Source: Campylorhamphus procurvoides | Taxonomy: Eukaryota; Chordata; Aves; Passeriformes; Dendrocolaptidae | NCBI GenBank assembly: GCA_013396655.1 | Contig: WBMV01007707.1 | Location: 174,152-238,151 of the forward strand | Reading direction: 5' to 3' | DNA: 64,000 nucleotides | In this document: positions 1-13,700 of the stretch, piece after piece | Numbering within the stretch: the stretch's first letter is position 1 | Layout: each line of letters begins with the position of its first letter | Made by a program: the position numbers and the translations under genes | Notes under the pieces: model-generated | Seen by the model: only the letters and a program-made list of their open reading frames with translations | Told to the model about the DNA's origin: nothing | The model's database searches: none

Positions 1-345
1 CCCATGGGATTCTTCCAAGAAGATCACCGTTCAACTCCATGCTGCAGTCTTACTTGCTGCCCTATTTGCTCCTCACCTGAGACTGTGTTCCACAATCTAA
101 TGGTCACTGCAGCCAAGTCTGCCCCCAACCTTCATATCTCCAACAAGGCCTTCCCTTGTTTGTTAATATGAGGTCAAACAGGGCACTGTTCCCTGTGGGA
201 TCCTCCACTACCTGTTGCCTGACAGCACTTTCCGGGAAACTCCCAGACTGTTTGTGCTTTGCTGTGTTGCTTCTGCAGTAGATGTCAGGGTATTAAAGGC
301 CCCCACAAGAACCAGTGTCTGTGACTTTGAAGCTTCCTCAAACTG
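1..345 (-). pseudogene. Broken CR1 ORF2 endonuclease domain
   Basis: In live copies this domain nicks target DNA for target-primed reverse transcription. Here it is dead in several ways. The GDFN motif, whose Asp is catalytic in this endonuclease family, reads GAFN at 292-303 (codon GCC instead of GAC). Straight after it, near 290, the frame shifts by one base. A second one-base shift lies after the LILTNK segment. The SDH catalytic motif survives at 100-108 but is followed at once by a stop codon (TAG, plus-strand 97-99) where a Glu codon is usual. The domain therefore cannot be translated as one piece. Frame and motif positions were read by eye. Confidence 0.75.
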
Positions 346-520
346 CCTGTAGAAGGTCTTCATTCACTTTCTCTTCCTGATCAGGTAGCATGGAGAAAAC
401 ATCCTCAACATCATCTCCCTTACCAGTCTGCCCTGGGTCCTCTTGTTGCATTCTGGATTTAGATCAAGACAGTGGGGGTGATGATCAGCCTCCCATGAAA
501 TGTACTGCTGGAGCTCAGTG
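1..520 (-). mobile_element. CR1 LINE fragment, ORF2 endonuclease region, cut by window edge
   Basis: Read on the minus strand, this stretch matches the part of avian CR1 ORF2 that encodes the apurinic-type endonuclease. Residues such as KHKQS, VVEDPT, LFDLILTNK and, after a frame change, LGCSDH appear in the order known for CR1 ORF2. The match is clear from 1 to about 370 and weaker from 370 to 520. The reverse transcriptase part would lie to the left, beyond the window start, so whether this copy continues is unknown. The family assignment rests on remembered CR1 consensus features, not a search. It is not a host gene. Confidence 0.85.
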
Positions 521-3500
521 ATGCCAATGGGCTAAAAGCCCTGAAAAGCTATATAAAAGATGGTACATTGGCTCTGGTACCTGCTATGATTCAGTAATAG
601 TTTCTTAAGAAGAGTGATACCTCCTGACTCGGCAGTGCTACACCTTTTTGTCACTTTATTCTCATCGACTCCAGACCCAAAATTGCCTCAGCCAAAAACA
701 CAACTCCATGGCATAGCAAAATATGTCTTTGGCAACGTCTGTGTTTACCATCTAAATGCTCAAGAGTTCTCCTGAGAAGAAAATGCTTTTTTGGCTGTAT
801 GCTCTGTAGTACATTTTTGCCACATAAGAGGTGAACATAAGTAGCAGAGAAAACGTTAAAGAATGTAACAGATGTGTACCTGGCTGAAAGCAAAATGAAA
901 TGTCTGTTACTAAGCTGTTATTGTCATAATTGTGGTACAACCAACTGTGTAATAATTATATATATATATGCATTTTCCAAAACCAATACAAGAGGTTTAA
1001 CCTTACTGTGATACTTTATTCTGTACAGCAACTATCAAGCAGTAGCAGAAAAATGTAATCTAATTTTGTATGATCTAGAGCAGGAACCAAAAAAAGCTCC
1101 TTCTACACACTAGGATACTCCATTACAGTTATAAAAATGAGGACAAAGCTTGAACCTTATTTGGCACAGTTTGTATTATTTGTTCTTTCTGTATATGAGC
1201 TGGGTTTCTTTCATCCTTATCTCATATTCTGTTGCTCTTTACTAACTGCTCCTTACATTTATAATGCCATTACTTTTTACATTATGAGCTTTAAGATAGC
1301 TCTCCCTCACTAATTAAAATAACTGCCTCTGTTAAAATATTACTGCTTTAAGTAAAATGAATAGTCTGCTGATTAGAATAATTCATTATAATGCCAGACC
1401 AAAGGGAAGCATAACCTTTTAGAGTCTGAAGTAAAAGTAGCAGTGGCAGTATTGAAACTCTTTCTTGACTAGCTCTGCTTTAGCAAGGCTTCCCTTTCAA
1501 TCACTTCAGCAAAGCTGCAAAACAAATATGCCTTTGGTACCCAGCAAATATGCAAAGGTCTAGAATTTGCAACTCCCTATAAGGCTGAGGAGCCACTAAG
1601 GATTAACAGTACTGGCTATGGTTTTAGAGAAAGACTTGTGGTGAAGAATATAGTGATCTAGTTCCTTGATAACTAAATTAAAACAATTAACAAGTAGAGA
1701 AAGTGCTTTTTATGGCTGTGCTTCACTTGCACAACAAGGGGGCTCAGTGGCGTCTTTTGATGGGAAGGATGTGTGCCAGGGCAAGGTTGTACTTGCATGC
1801 TTAAAATCAGAAAGCTGAATGGGAAACTTCTCTACTAGAGTGACAGTGTGGAGTTTCTGCCACCCTGAGTTGTGATTAATATAGCCATTACCTGCAATAC
1901 TGTAAAACTTCCAGCACCGTGTTCTGAATAAGGGTTAAAAATAAGAAATCCTTTGTAACAAATTAAACCAAGGAGCTGTTGCAAGGAAAGGCTCCTGGTT
2001 CATTGTATGTTGCTTTATGACACACTCAGCCATGGGTCTTGAAATGGTCTTTTAGGCTTCTTTGATGGACTTCAGCTTCTGCTGGCTGAGTCACTTCAGT
2101 GAAGTGTGGTGGTTCCCCACCCCCAGCTGATCAGCAGACAGGATTCAGGTGGGTACAGTGTGTAGGACTACTATTCACATATCTAAGGACTTAATGGCAT
2201 GTGAAAACATGAAAAGTGTGTTACAGTTTCCCTTTGGCTCTGACAACATTAAACTAATGTTGCTTCTCTAGTAGTTTCCACTGTGATTTATCTAGAATAA
2301 AAATTATTTGAATTGCAAAAGCCAAAGAAAAGACAGGAAAGAGGCTAAAAGGAAGAATGAGATGCTGGGAAATAATTCAGTTCCTCCAGTGACATACTTT
2401 GCCCTGTGACATGTCTTTGCTGACTCTGCTTTTGTATCCTTGATGTAAAAATACCCAATGGAGAATTTATTTAACTGGATGAATGAGTTTAGAGCGTTAC
2501 ACTTGAAATGGAAGAAAGAGCAAGCAAAAATGTCAGCCTGGATATTGTCAGGGCACAGTGTGAGCTGGATGCCCAGGAGGAGTGGGTCCTCCTCAGGGCA
2601 GACAGGGTGGGAGGTGGTGGGTCAGGTCCTGCATGAAGAAGACCTGCCCAACCCAGTGTGAAAACAAGACTATAAGCAGCATATTGCTACCTAGGGCCAC
2701 TGAAACCACGAGGCAGAGAAATCTCACTTTCTGCTTGCTTATCTCAGCATAATGGCCTTGCTTCTTCCCTCAGACAAAATGACAGGCTGTGGCCACTGTG
2801 TTCTTGCTAACAGTTCAGGACAGTTCGCTTTGCATGTGATGGATGTTTTACAATTACTGATCTTTAAATTGCAGTAGTGCAGCTGGAGAGGAAAGAGGAA
2901 GCTACTCAGAAGATAAATGAATATGGCAGTTAATTAAAGATATATAGTTTCCACTTGAAGCAGTTTTGTGCTTTCAAGGAGGAATTGCAGGTGAGGGGGA
3001 GGTAAACTTGGAGAAGCATAGGGGAAGAACTTTGGAAAGGCAGAGAGTACAATTTCTGAGTGGTATAAAGAAGGCAAATTGGAAATTACAGCATAGTTCC
3101 ACTAAGGAAGGGCTACAAATGCATCTGAGTGAGATCACAGTTTAGAAGAAGGTATTGTGTTGCCTTACAGAGCTTAGCTTAATGATGGGGGGAGAAGGTA
3201 ATTTTGCAAAAAAGTGAGGGCAAAATATGAGGACAAAAAGGTATGGAAGTTAAACAGAATGAGAGAAGGTTTGTAGGACCAGGTCCCCTGCCCAGAATTC
3301 AACAGAAATTTTGCTAATAATTTCAAAAAAAACAAGACCAAAGACTTTGTTGTAATATCTGTCAGGCAGAACTATGTGCATATTATCTCTGTCAAAGAAA
3401 AATATTCTGAGCACAGTCATCTAATTAAACAAATTACCTATTAGTCACTGGGATGTCAGGAAATTAAGGCAAGCTCTCTAAAGACATGTCACTTAAAAAG

Positions 3501-4294
3501 ACATGTCATCTGAAGAAGTGGATTGCAGTACTTCATCCTTTTCCCCTGTTTGTTCAATTTTTCAGACTGAAAAGTAATTGTAGAAAATTAGATTTAAGTC
3601 TATGCTTCTAGATTTTGTGCTGACCTAGGTGCAGGTTTGGGTATAATCTGCTGCCAGCCAGTGAGATGCTGAAAGTCTGGAAAGAAACTATCACTTGGGC
3701 TCCTTTCTGTGTTGGAGACACAGCAGGGCAATGGGCCATATCTGAGGGAGCTGCTGTGCAGGTTTACCTGTGCTCTGCAGGTACATAACTTATGGCTTAA
3801 AAGGAACAGGTTTTTATTTCCTTGTGACATCAGGATCAGTCAAACCAAAGGGTTGTAGGCTTTTTTTTTGCCTTGGTTTGATTTGTTTTTTCTCATTCTT
3901 GCAGAGTATTAAAAAACAAAACAACATACTACACAAGAGAATCAAAATAAGCCAAGCAGATTTTTGTTTGTCTAGGATGTGAAATTATTTTAGTAAACTA
4001 TCTTTTCCTCCTTTTTTCTTTTATTCATTTTTCCAGTAGCACACTGAGGCACTCTGTCAAATTTACTGTCTTCTTAGTTCTACCCTTTTTTTGAGGAAAA
4101 AAAAAGTTAAAAAATCCCTGCATATGATAGTGTCAGCAGAACCTCTACGAGATACACGTGCACATCAGTCAGTGCAGAAATAGATATATGTGTGGGAGAG
4201 GAAAATGCACTACCCATCTGGTTCTAGGACTTTACTTATTCAAAGTTTTTTTTTTAAAAAATACAAATAGTATTTAACATATGACCAAAGAGGG

Positions 4295-4330
4295 CTCTCC
4301 TCTCCTCTCCTCTCCTCTCCTCTCCTCTCN
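4295..4330 (+). repeat. (TCTCC)n microsatellite ending in an N
   Basis: Seven tandem TCTCC units make a pure pyrimidine tract, followed by an ambiguous base at 4330. The N directly at the end of the array suggests that the true length was not resolved. Confidence 0.95.
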
Positions 4331-4545
4331 TAGAGATGGAATTACTCCAGAAATGAGAATCCTCCTCCTAATTGGCAGACAAGGTCATAGATCTAGGAAA
4401 ATCTGAGTAAAGAAAGAGCAGAAGAAGCTGCTGTTCAGTTGTTGGATGATACCTAAGAGAATTCCAGGCTTCAGATATCTCTTCTTTGAAGAACTAAAGT
4501 AGGACTGCACTATAACTTAAAAAGAGAATTAAATAAACTGCTTAG

Positions 4546-4587
4546 ACTTAAATTTAATCTTTAAGCACTTAAAGTTAATCTTTAAGC
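4546..4587 (+). repeat. 21-bp direct tandem duplication
   Basis: Two adjacent 21-base copies (4546-4566 and 4567-4587), each beginning ACTTAAA and ending TTTAAGC, differ at only a couple of positions. This looks like a small recent local duplication, probably by replication slippage. Confidence 0.85.
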
Positions 4588-5403
4588 ATCTGTTCAGTGT
4601 ATTTATCTGTTTAGAAATTAATAGTGCATATGTATCAATAAGAAAAATCAATAAGTCAACAGAGTACAGCAAAGCCCTTATTTATTAACAAGCAAGACAT
4701 ATTTCCCACCACAAAATTCAATGAAATTCAATGAAAAGGATGCCCAAACAAATAACATGTACTGTGCTCACAGCCTGGCAAATGCAATCTCTGTTGAGCT
4801 GTCAGGATAGAGGTCAGGCACTGAGCAAGAACTTGTTCCATGACTAGACTACACAAAATCACTGGGCAGATCCACCAAGAGTGTGTTGTTTATATATTGT
4901 ATAAAAAAGATAGTATAGGGCTGATCTTGTAACTACCCTGACTGAGTAGTGGAAGGTATTTGTCCTAGGCTTGTAATTTTTTGCTGTGCATACTTGCCTT
5001 AGCTTACTACTCTGTGAGGATTGTTCTAAAAACAATGTATAGCAGAAATCTAACCTTGAGTAGCACAGTAACAGGGAGGGACAGCTGCATTTTACCCTTT
5101 GGGATAGACAAGAATTATGATGCTGAAGCTGTGACAAAACCCATTGCAAAGCTGAACCTGATAAAACTGCATTCGTGTTCATATCAATCTCTTATGTGCA
5201 GCTAAGGAGAGCCAGATTCCCTGCTCTGTTGTTGCAACATTGTCTCAGGATGAAGTGCAAATTGCCTCAATTGAACAGAGAATTTCCCAATGACAAGTGA
5301 AAAAAATAATTTGAATTTCATATATCTCCCAGTGTCTCAATTCCCAACCACAGAAAAGGAAGGCAGGAGTTCAGAGGGAAAGGACAGCAAAGGATGATGT
5401 ATT

Positions 5404-6010
5404 TCACAGAATAACAGAATCCACTTGGTTGGAAAAAAGCCTCTGAGATCATCAAGTCCAACCTATGACCAAACATCACCTTGTCAACCAGACCATGGCA
5501 CTGAGTGTCACACCCAGCCTTTTCTTAAACATCTCCAGGGACAGTGACTCTACCACCTCCCTGGTGGAGCCCATTCCAATGTCCAGTCACTCTTCTTGTG
5601 AAGAACTTCTTCTTAATGTTCAACTAAAACCTTCTGTGGCACAGCTTAAGACTGTGCCCCATTGTCCTATTGCTGGTTGCCTGGGAGTAGAGACTGACCC
5701 CCACCTGGCTGAAAACTCATGTCAGAGAGTTGTACAGAGTGATGAGGTCAACCCTGACCCTCCTCCAGATTAAACACCCCCAGCTTCCTCACCCTCATAG
5801 GACTCCAGCCACTTCCCAGACCCATTGCCCTTCTCTGGACACACTCCAGCACCTTGATGTCCTTCCTGAATTGAGGGGCCCAGAACTGGACACAGCACTC
5901 AAGGTGAGGCATCATCAGTGCCCAGTATAACAGGAGATCAGGGTGGTCAGGCAGGACCTGCTTCTCCTAAATCCATGCTGGCTGGTGCATCCTTGTATTG
6001 TCTGCAGATT
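5404..6010 (-). mobile_element. CR1 LINE 3' end with internal deletion
   Basis: The plus strand begins with CACAGAAT-like octamers (5404-5422), which are the reverse complement of the ATTCTGTG repeat ending CR1 elements. Next comes the usual reverse-complemented CR1 3' region: the block around 5425-5465, the stretch on cleaning up and repair of the terminal ORF2 codons to about 5800, and the block on lesser-conserved ORF2 codons to about 5930. At about 5930 the match jumps to a more 5' part of CR1 (starting near GGTGGTCAGGCAGGA), so several hundred bases are missing. There is no complete reading frame; the plus-strand frame at 5465-5773 is antisense to the element and not a gene. The 5' boundary is uncertain. 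Confidence 0.88.
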
Positions 6011-9000
6011 TTTCACTGGATGGTCAGATGATTTAAGTCTTGTTGACTTGTGTCCCTTTCCTCACCTCTTCCACATTCTCCACAGTGCTTTCATAATGCT
6101 GGCAATGTGAAAAGGATATCCCCATGTGGGTGCTCCAATACTCCACTTTCAGCTCCAGGTGCTGTGTCGGAGTATGTCAGAAGAAAGGCAGATACCTTAA
6201 CTGCTGATGTGTTAAAGTGATTGTTAAATGCTGCAAACACTTCTACAGGGCTGTGGCTGTCACACTCAGACAAAATAAGGCTGGAGTTCAGCTATGATGA
6301 CTGGTAGCTTCAGTCAAATTAAATTACTGAGAAACAGGAAAGCAATGAAAGCTATGGCTGGCAGTCTTAATTTCAATTACCCATGATTAGACTGTGTATG
6401 GAACGTTTCTGAACTTGAAATTCACACCTGCTCACTGAATCATACGAATCTTATCTATAAAGGTCTGTGATTCTGTCTTCATGAAAGCATTTGCTTGTCA
6501 GGTTAGCAACCTGCTGAACCTCCATACTCCTTCCAGAACATGAGTTATTCCCATGGTTAGAAGCCATTAATTTTTGGTTCGTGAGGCAGTTTCATACCGT
6601 TTTCCAGAGGGTATGGAGAGTTTCTGGGTTGCATTCTCCCTAATTTATGCAGCAGACTGTAGTCCTGCCTCATATCAAATGTGACAAATTATGGTTTTGA
6701 TGCACATGAAGGAAAAAAATCTACTGCCAAAAACTTTAATATATTTATATGTTGCTATCTCTTCACATAGTGTTTTACCATCCCTGAAAAGAGTACAGAT
6801 TTTAGGATTAGGTGCTCTGAAGAAATACTAAGGAAAGAAAAATGCCCTGTTCATACTGTAGGATGAATTTTACTATACTAGTTCGATGAGAAGTCATTTG
6901 GATAGCTATTGTTTCAAGTCAAGATGTCGTGTTTGGTATTGACCATCAACAGATAATAAGGAGAAGGAGCAGTGGACATACCTCTTGGTTCCTGTTTAAG
7001 CTGAGAGTAAAAGAAGACCTACAAAATGAAAATGATTTCTTAATTATAATATTAATTTCTTAGTGTCTTTCTTCTTCAAGAGACTAGAAAGGTGAACTAA
7101 CTTGGTGTAACCTGAACACTGCAAAACACAAGAAGGCAATTTCAGCACAGGAAACTGAATAAAACATATGCCATAGCTAAGCCTCATGACTGAAAATTGC
7201 ATTTTTACTAAGATCATCATGACTTTTGTGAATGACCTTTTTCCCTTTATGTACAAAACAGCCATACAGAGTCACGTGTTTTAACTGTATTTTCAACCTT
7301 GATATATTTTATGCATGTATCATCTCAAGTTTGTTTAATCACGGTGTTATTCACAGAGATTCAGTAATTATATATTTGGCCAGCAAGTATAATGTGCACA
7401 TATTGTCTCTAGAACTGTGACTGAGCTCTGATTGTATTGAGAAGGACAAAGTTTTTTGGATGTGAAAGGTTTTTCTGACATTTTTACAGTCAATTCTAAA
7501 ATATTTTTGCATAACAAAGTAACACCAGGGATTTTGGTCATGAGCATGAAATTGCAACTCAGTTGTATTCTCTCTGAAAAAATAGTATGACTAATATTTT
7601 GGGTACAGAACTTTTTTATTGTGTGGCTGAAATGTCAACATTATTACTAGTCCTCCTGGGATATAATGTCTGTTTGTTAATACTGCTGAAATCCTTGTAG
7701 TTACCTTTGAAGGCACAGGGCTGCCTGCTTGGCCTGTAAAATCTTTATTTAGACATGTTGCACAGTGCCAAATGATCTCATTTTATTTTAATTGCTGGTT
7801 ACCCTCCTAGGAAAAAAACTCCTAGAGCACCTGATTCAAATTATACTCAGAATGCACTTTAATCTCAGGCAAGACATTTCCTTATTTAAAAGCTTACTCT
7901 TAACTTGATAATGCACTGGACTGAGAAAACACAGAGACAAGGCTGTCTAAATGCAAAGCATGTAAGTGTTTCATCAGAAAGCTCAGATATGATTTAGACA
8001 GATTAATTTTCCTAGGAACATATTTTGCTCAACCTTTTTCAGGCATTGAATTCACAGGATCAAGGCACCTTGTATCATCATTAAATATAAGTGGCAAGTG
8101 TCACCACCGTGAGATGATCTCTACGTGTCTTTGCAAACACAAGGACAGCAGAGGTGTGCAGCTTTTGCCTCTCTGCTTTACTGCATTGTATGGTGTATCT
8201 GGACAGGCATTCTGGGAGCAATGGGTGGTAATCAAGCTGGAGGGCATACTGGAAAATATCCAGCCCATGTAGTAGGGGTTTTGAATTTGAACTGCCTCAC
8301 TGAGTGAATGAAAAGGAAAAGAAGTAAAAAAAAAAAAGAAGAAAAAAACCCCATCCCTGAAGTCAGACATACCGTAATAAGCTGCTTGAAATGAGATCAT
8401 GGCAAAAACAATCTGGGCCACAACCTGTCTACAGAGCACTATAAATAAATAATGTAGGGTTTAATTCTGCTTTCCACAGCTTGCTTCTGTGTCAATGAAT
8501 GTGTTTCGATTAATATGGTTAAAAAAATGTATTCTTATTTATCAGCAACACCTCACATAAATATTACTTCATGAACTTAACAAATTCACATTGCTGTCCC
8601 TTCAGAAGTTATCTCATAATTAGAAACACTACTTCTCGGCCAAGATACTAAATGTTAACTTTCTCTAATCTTAAAAGGTCCTTGTAAGGCACTCTGAATG
8701 CTTCATCTCTAACAAGATTATTTAAAGACTTTAAGGTTCAGATGTTATTTGGTAGTGATGTATGTGTAGGCAGCTCGGCTTTTCCAGCCAGGGGGCTATG
8801 AAAACAGGCCATTTTTGTGCACAAGTTGGTAAAACATCTTTTGGGTACATGATTGGCCCATATTAACTGTTCACACTCAGAACTGGTAACGTCTAATTTA
8901 CATAAGCAAACAACATGTAAAAACTTGTAACACAGGCAGTAGGATGAGTCTCCAGAGGACTGAAATCATTCCTCATTTCGGGAGCATAGTGGCTTCATAA

Positions 9001-10662
9001 AGGACACAATTACAAACTCTGTCTTTATTTCAGAGTGACAGAGAGGGAGAAGGATATTTTCCCTTCCCATTTATTTAAGTCTGCTTTTTCATAACAAAAA
9101 CACAAGCCCTCTAGCATCAAGTTTCCCTTCTTGTTCATCTCAAGTTGGTAAGGATGTTCTTGCCTATTTTTTAATTATGTCTCTCCTCTAAGTTAAAATA
9201 CCAAGTGAGATGCCCATAAGGCATATTTTTCTTGGCCATAATTTGGAAGTAGTAATTGAAGCTGTTAGCTTCAAAATGTCATGTAATGTTATAATCAGTC
9301 ACTTTTTCTGTACATAACATAATTGTCCTTTCTTGGAAGTAAATAGGATGTCATATCCTGTCAATTTTATTTTCAAATAGCAATGGCAAACTATTTACTG
9401 AATATTATAAATCTTTATGCAGCCTTTTACCAGTCAGTCAGAATTAATTTTATTTACCTATCAATCCTTGAAATGATAAGCAGATGGAAGAAAGCATGCT
9501 TCTGTGTGTTTGCATGCCAATCACTCTTAGCATCATTCAAACCTGTTTATTTTTGTGATGTGTTTATTAATATTGTTTTGCATGTGCATCAACTCAATTA
9601 GGGAAGTTAATGAGGGCACAACTTATTTCTACAATTTTCTTCAGGTATTAAGCATTTCAGCTTCTTTCAGAAAAGCTTTCTCCTACCAGCACTGTATCAT
9701 TACAGCAGTGTCAGGACTTCTGTTATAAATCTTATTTTTTGAGAATTTATATCAGCTACAAATAATTCCTTCTGTGTAGAAAATTTGCATTTAAGTTCTC
9801 ATATGTTTTTTAGAAAGAGAAGGTTGTGTGGGTGTGTGTTAGTGTGTTTGTTTGCTCATTTTCTGGTGCAATTGAGGTGAGAAATACAGTTGAATATTTA
9901 CTTTTCTATTTTTAGTATTTTATAGAATTCTTCCTAGAGCCCACAAGACAAACCGGGACACAAACTATATACACAAGACCTTACTCTCTGCAATTAACAG
10001 GAACTCTCTTATTACCATAGCTCCCCTCCTTTTTCTTTCTTTGCCTTCATATTTGCAGAGAACCTGATATAAATCTGTGAAAGGACTTACACACTTAAAG
10101 CAGGAATAAACAATATTATGATTACTGATAGATGTCTGCTGTACTTTGGTTGAAAAGGGTAAAGAACCTGGTCTTTTATTTCAGTTGGCTACTGCAGGCC
10201 AGTGATAATAATGAGGGCTTCCTTTCTATTGCACAGATTGGTTTTTAATTCTATGTATGTGATGTTTGTTCACTCTGTAAGGACCTGGAAGTCCAGCTGT
10301 GAATTTTAGATTCCATTATTGGGGCTGGATGTCTAAAAATAAGAGCTGCAGGCTCTAAATCCTACACTGAAACTAAACACAAGAACTAAGCTTCTTCATG
10401 CTGGCTTCTTTGAGCCTAGGTCCAGCATTTCCACAATGACATGACATTTCTACATGACATGAAAATAGTTCACCCTGAAATGTTCTACATGCTGAGAAAT
10501 TCCCTTATATTTGGGTTTGGGCTAGCAAACTGCATTTCTTCTTGCCTGAGATAGTGTCTCCCTGTGAAAATTTCCATGACACATTCTTTTTGAGTTAGAG
10601 ATCCTAGCCAGGATTTCTTAAAGCACACTAGTGCAGCATATTACAATGGTCAGAATAGATGT

Positions 10663-10703
10663 AAATTGGGTCAGAAGGAAATCAGAAGGAAATTGGGTCA
10701 GAA
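10663..10703 (+). repeat. Partial 27-bp direct duplication
   Basis: The 14-base string AAATTGGGTCAGAA occurs at 10663-10676 and again at 10690-10703, with a related AATCAGAAGG segment between them, which fits a 27-bp unit repeated about one and a half times before an A-rich run. Confidence 0.75.
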
Positions 10704-13700
10704 AAAAAAGAAAAGACTCTTTTTTATTATTATTTACTTAAATTTGAACCTTGAAACTCTTATATTAGGATAGCATGTAATTTTGCTTATCCACCAGCAG
10801 TCATTCTATGTTCTGCTAAAAATCTCTGGAAGAACAGGGAATGCCCAAAATACCATTGATTTCTATCATCCTAGTTTAATGGATGAGCCATTATTGCCAG
10901 AGGTAGCAAGGAGCAGCTGTGAGAACCTTGAATCAATACCTGGATTCAACATTCCATTTTAGACCACAAAACCTACAGTACAGGTGCGAACTGAAGTGTC
11001 TGTTTTCAAGGGTTGAGAGGGGGAGATAGGCAGGCTAAAAGCTGAGGTGATTGATGAATCCATGTCAGTAAAAAAAAGATAAATAATTACTCTCCTTGAA
11101 CTGCACAGTGTGAATGTGAACACACAAACAAAAGAACTGTTAAGGTGACTCAATCAGAAATCCTTTTAACCACAGGAAACTATACAGCATATTTTCTATG
11201 TATCTGTGTACGTATGTGTCTACTATGGTGCATCAATGCATGCATTTATATATTTTTTTTCTCTATAAAATGCTCACAGTAGCGAACTCAAAAGCATTAA
11301 GAACATAGCATTTAGCTTCACGGATCAAAAGAGATGGGACTGAGATCACAGCTACATACACAAATGCACTGGGGTAAAGAGAGACAAATCTTTCAATATT
11401 TCCATTTTCATAGCAGATGGTAGAAAGTACTTAGACATGATGACTCTTACTAGATGTGCTAGCATATGCTGTGGAATTGCCCATACAGAAAAGCCTTGCT
11501 CATTGCAAATCTCACAGGAGCTATCACAAACAAAGCACATCAATTAACATTTGCTTATTATGTGACTGTGTGCATGTGGCAATTTTCTATTTTTCTCTCA
11601 TACATTAGGCTCATAATTTAGTCTGGGTGACAGATAAGCCAGATGAAACTCTCAGTGCTTAGAGTTCTGCTCTTTTCCTTTTATTTTTGAATAGGAATAC
11701 TTACTGCATTTTTATTTCCTGCTTCCTTCCTTTCTTTCTTTTTTTTTATTTCCCCCAATATTTCATAGCTATCCAAACACTTTGAGGCTCTTTGCTAAAC
11801 CCCTGTCTACAACAGTTATTTTGGCATGATCTCACAGACTGAGGGACACAGTGCAAACAAAGCAGGCAGCTGCCTGGGCCAGCACTATAGCTCAGTGAAC
11901 TTTGGCAGAGGTCAGACTTCAAAGTAGTTTCTACCACTATATCAACAACTCACGGGCATGTAAATTATGCTTACCTGAGACGTAAGAAGGCACATGTCTT
12001 AAGAAAAGTATAATCCAGATCAAAGGCAATTAATGTATCCCAGAAAACTAGAGACTGCTTGTATACAGTGCAACAGGTGCTGCACATCTGCAGGAGCAGC
12101 CTCTCATAAGGAGGGGTATAGAAGGGACAACTGAGGTCATTAATTCCTACAGTCCCAGTCAACTGTGCAAAAGATTGAAATGTATCCACTGGACATATGG
12201 TCTATGGACCTTGTGGCAGTGTCAGAGACCATCATGGGCCAGCAGTATGTGCATTGTTACAAGAACACCACTGCGAGGAACAGAACTCTGGAGCTATTTC
12301 TTGAAATACTGAAATTTTGTGATACAGAAATACAAAAGGCATGTTTTATGTCTGGAGAGGATTGTTGTTTCCGAAAGGAAGTGGATAGGACACTGCCATA
12401 GCAAGATTGCTGGTTTAATTTCCTTCCTCAAAGCAGAATATAAGTTGCAGAATTCCCTTTGTGTGTCCTGTACATGAAACCAGCACACTGTGCAACCCCT
12501 CTGGGATTTCACTTGCACTGCTATCTATGTCTCTCCTTTAGAGATTAGGTGGTGGGGAAAAAAAGGGAAAAAAAAGGGCAGTAAAATGTTGTATCAAGCC
12601 CAATATTTTGTCATAAAAATAGCATCTACATGCTGCAGCTGAACAACAAAAAGTGCTTACTAACCACTGTGGTTTGAAACTTTCTGCCAGATATTTTCTG
12701 CCAATAAAAATGTTTCCAGGGAAGTGAATGTTGGTCATATGTTTACATTTTAGGTGTGCCTGCTACAAAAAGCAAGCGTGACACTCAGAAAAATGCAATT
12801 GCTAGGTGAAAATAGGCACAATGACTTTTCTGCTGCCCTGGATTGTTGCAGTCCAACCGTCTGAGGCCCTTCTTGCAGGCAACATACTTCTCAACCCTTA
12901 ATAATGCTTTCTGCAAGGAAAAGCTGCGTGTGAGAGGGGACTGATTCATACAGCACACATCAGCAGTTCAAGGGGGGAAAATTACATCCTATGATATTAC
13001 TGACTCTGAAACTTCCTCTAAGGTGCTGATGGAATGTTGATGATGCCACAACTTCTGCACTGAGCAAAGTGGCTAAGAGCTTTGAATAGTGTGATGGAAT
13101 TAAACATTGCTTGAAGTCCATAGAAGGCACATGTACTTTTATGTGTCATTTTTTCTCAAGCTACTATTTTGAGAACATACAGGTGAGTGAGAACTTGCCA
13201 ATGCAGTAAGAGTTGGACAGTCTTACTCATAAAAAAGAATTTTTTAAATGCAATTGATGTAGATGATAGGAAGACCGATATGGTTTTTGTTTTCCTTTCT
13301 TTCAGAGATTTCTCTCATGCTTCCCATTTCATTGCCATGGGTGAGATGGAGGATCCTAGTGTCACTACAGTGTTATTTCTGTCATAAATTTAATCAAAAT
13401 AAATAAATAAACACCAAGAACTGGAAGGTAGATTGAAGAAGGAAGCAGCCAGACAAAATTGAAGCCTGAAGATTTCTTTGAAAAAGGATTCTCTATTTTC
13501 ATTAATCAGGAGAAAACTAGAATTCTGTACTAACAAAGTGTAACATCTACTTCATTTGACTAATTGATTTAAACTCCTTTGCAATGCCTACTCATTTCCA
13601 GCTCTAGGAATACTGTCTTTTAGTCAGGGATTAATTTTGCTGCCTACTGAAAAGCTGAATTCCCTTTTCTGAGCTGCCTGTTGCGCAAGCACATTTCCAC

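Larger units (their letters stand above)
521..5403. other. Unannotated AT-rich DNA, no gene recognised
   Basis: No coding exon, RNA gene or interspersed repeat could be recognised. Reading frames are short (the longest about 107 codons, on the minus strand at 4859-5182) and show no familiar domain. Small items inside are a short TA run at 957-969, a 15-base inverted repeat at 2092-2106 (CACTTCA, one base, TGAAGTG), a TCTCC array at 4295-4329 and a 21-bp duplication at 4546-4587. A slightly GC-richer patch at 2540-2660 gives a 67-codon frame with no recognisable product. Confidence 0.6.

Noticed and set aside
541..565. TATATAAAA box-like sequence near 550
   Set aside because: It lies in AT-rich DNA with no initiator, CpG or transcript unit downstream.
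5465..5773. Plus-strand frame of 102 codons with a reasonable-looking N-terminus
   Set aside because: It is the antisense reading of a minus-strand CR1 3' region and recurs in many CR1 copies in birds.
8626..8650. Similarity of ACTTCTCGGCCAAGAT to the start of U2 snRNA
   Set aside because: Only about 15 bases agree, with the inner part of the U2 stem missing, and nothing downstream continues the match.
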